This document shows positions 62,530 to 64,000 of a stretch of 64,000 bases of DNA, one piece after another. Below the pieces are notes generated by a model, which was not told the DNA's origin, did not search any database, and saw nothing but the letters and a program-made list of their open reading frames with translations. The stretch's first letter is position 1. Each line of letters starts with the position of its first letter. Source of the stretch: Synanceia verrucosa (lineage: Eukaryota; Chordata; Actinopteri; Perciformes; Synanceiidae); contig CM056552.1 of assembly GCA_029721515.1 (NCBI GenBank), positions 13,851,001 to 13,915,000 of the forward strand, given 5' to 3'. Position numbers and translations under genes: made by a program.

Positions 62530-64000
62530 TATGTATATGTGCACAAGTTGAAGAACCTGTAATGCTAATACAGGACACACCTATTTCATTTTCAATATTT
62601 TCTAAGGGTACCATCATTTTTGTCCTGGCCAGTTTCATTACTTTGTTTTTTAAAATTATTCTGTTGGACCACAATTCAAAAGCAATGTCTGATTATCATT
62701 AATTAAGTTTCAGTACAATTGTATTTATTTGTTTATTGTTATTTTTTTTTTTTTAGTTTCAAGTTATTTCAGTGAGCATAATGGATTTTTCTTTCTTCAA
62801 TGGAAGGTTATCAACAATTTTGTCCACATGTTTATATATAAAAGACAGATAAGCAGAGTGTGACTATTCATAGAATTGATGTCATGTATTACAATTAATG
62901 AAAAAGCTAATATTAAACTTCTAATTCAGCAATACAGCGTGTCAGATGTTACTCTTTGGTGGCTAGAGGTGAGCCTGCCAAATTGAGCAGAGTAGGTTGA
63001 GACACTCGAGTGACTTCTCTGCCGGTGTGAGCGTGAAGAGGACAGATGGACAGGAGACGCTGGAGTGGAGCTGGAGTCGACCCAGCCAGCTCAGTGTTGG
63101 TCCATCCGCTCCATCCCTGGCTCCCTCTCAATTCAGCTGGACGTCCTCTTAGTCAGCCAATGAAGAGCACCCACCGCATCGTGACCCCCGCATTAGGATC
63201 TGACACGGCTGTCTTCATTTAACCTTTATTTATACCAGGAAGTCTCACTGAGAAAACAGCCTGTTTATGTTCGCTACAGCCAAGAGCACACAGTTGCCTT
63301 TGAGCTAAAGCCTTCTCATGTTTGGCAGCAAATATTCAGAGGCATTTCACTGAAGGGGCTTGAATGATTAAAAAAAATATTACTAGAGGAGTGCGAAAAG
63401 CTGCTGAGAGGACAAAGGGGGAGACAGAAACAGCCTTTAAAAGCCAGATTGAAGAGGACTCTGGTGGCACACAGACAGGATTTAGGGTGATGTAGATGTC
63501 TTAATTTATGGTCTGTCCTCCTATGCAGGCAGTTTTATTACTCTATTAATGGACTACAATGAAGTAACGGGGTATGTGAAGTCACTTTATCTATGATGCT
63601 TGTGTTGCCTTCACTAATCATCAGTCTTTATTGTGAGATTAAAAAATGCATTTTATGCTAAATTAGCTTTTTTTGTCTCATCTGTATGGAGAAACACCTT
63701 GCATCAAACTACAACATTCACCACATCATAGTTATGGCAAGGTGTGGAAAAAACATCAAGCTTTCTTTGCCATACGTCTAACTCATCCATCCTCCAGTCC
63801 ATTGAGTGTTTGATGGACATTGTTTGTCCCCTGGAAATATCTACATAAAATATGCTAATGAAATTAAACAGGGAAGTGTGCGGGTTGATGCCGCCTGGCT
63901 CTGAATCTCTAATGACTCCCTGCCATCTCCAGAAAAAAAGCCTGATTAATTTAGGAATGTCAGGCTGCAGTGGAGAGTGATTAATTCCTCCTGGATTCAA
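62530..64000. other. Gene-free interval to the right edge
   Basis: No supported gene. T-rich and AT-rich stretches near 62740 precede more complex sequence. The segment 63860-64000 is unique and AT-balanced, with homeodomain-like GATTAAT sites. Confidence 0.4.

Overview
This window reads as nuclear DNA of a ray-finned fish, probably a spiny-rayed (percomorph) teleost. The evidence is short GT-AG introns, many CA/TA/GATA-type microsatellites, fish-type SINE and DNA-transposon remnants, and a pair of intronless V1R-like 'ora' chemoreceptor genes of the teleost type. All gene calls were made by hand from the sequence; exon phases were checked across every junction of the two multi-exon genes.

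Layout, left to right: (1) 354-422, a possible first coding exon of a minus-strand gene leaving the window on the left, with a perfect CRE just upstream. (2) 3244-11069 (minus), a complete 14-coding-exon 6-phosphofructo-2-kinase/fructose-2,6-bisphosphatase of the PFKFB2 (heart) type, 546 aa, with a 5' UTR exon near 11.7-11.9 kb. (3) 12739-21195 (minus), a complete 16-coding-exon phtf1, 694 aa, whose 3' end lies almost against the pfkfb2 promoter. (4) 23551-24492 (minus) and 28412-29374 (plus), two single-coding-exon V1R-like receptors in divergent orientation, most likely ora1 and ora2, 3.9 kb apart. (5) 30541-30600 (minus), a mir-205 hairpin. (6) About 31-52 kb, a gene-poor stretch with microsatellites, SINE copies, inverted-repeat elements and several stretches that look like conserved non-coding DNA. 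(7) About 52.0-52.9 kb (plus), a likely 5' UTR exon with a strong splice donor and a weaker candidate signal-peptide exon, suggesting the start of a gene whose body lies to the right; no recognisable coding exon follows up to 64 kb.

The genes are unrelated in function: glycolytic control (pfkfb2), an ER membrane protein (phtf1), odour/pheromone detection (ora pair) and an epithelial microRNA (mir-205). The order is still informative. From memory, PFKFB2 and MIR205 both map to human 1q32 while PHTF1 maps to 1p13, so the block may join two human chromosome-1 segments around a fish-specific receptor pair. The most notable items are the mir-205 locus, the divergent ora pair with its shared non-coding interval, a shared promoter module near the two minus-strand starts, and several transposon remnants with clear terminal repeats or target-site duplications. 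No wholly new biological system was recognised.
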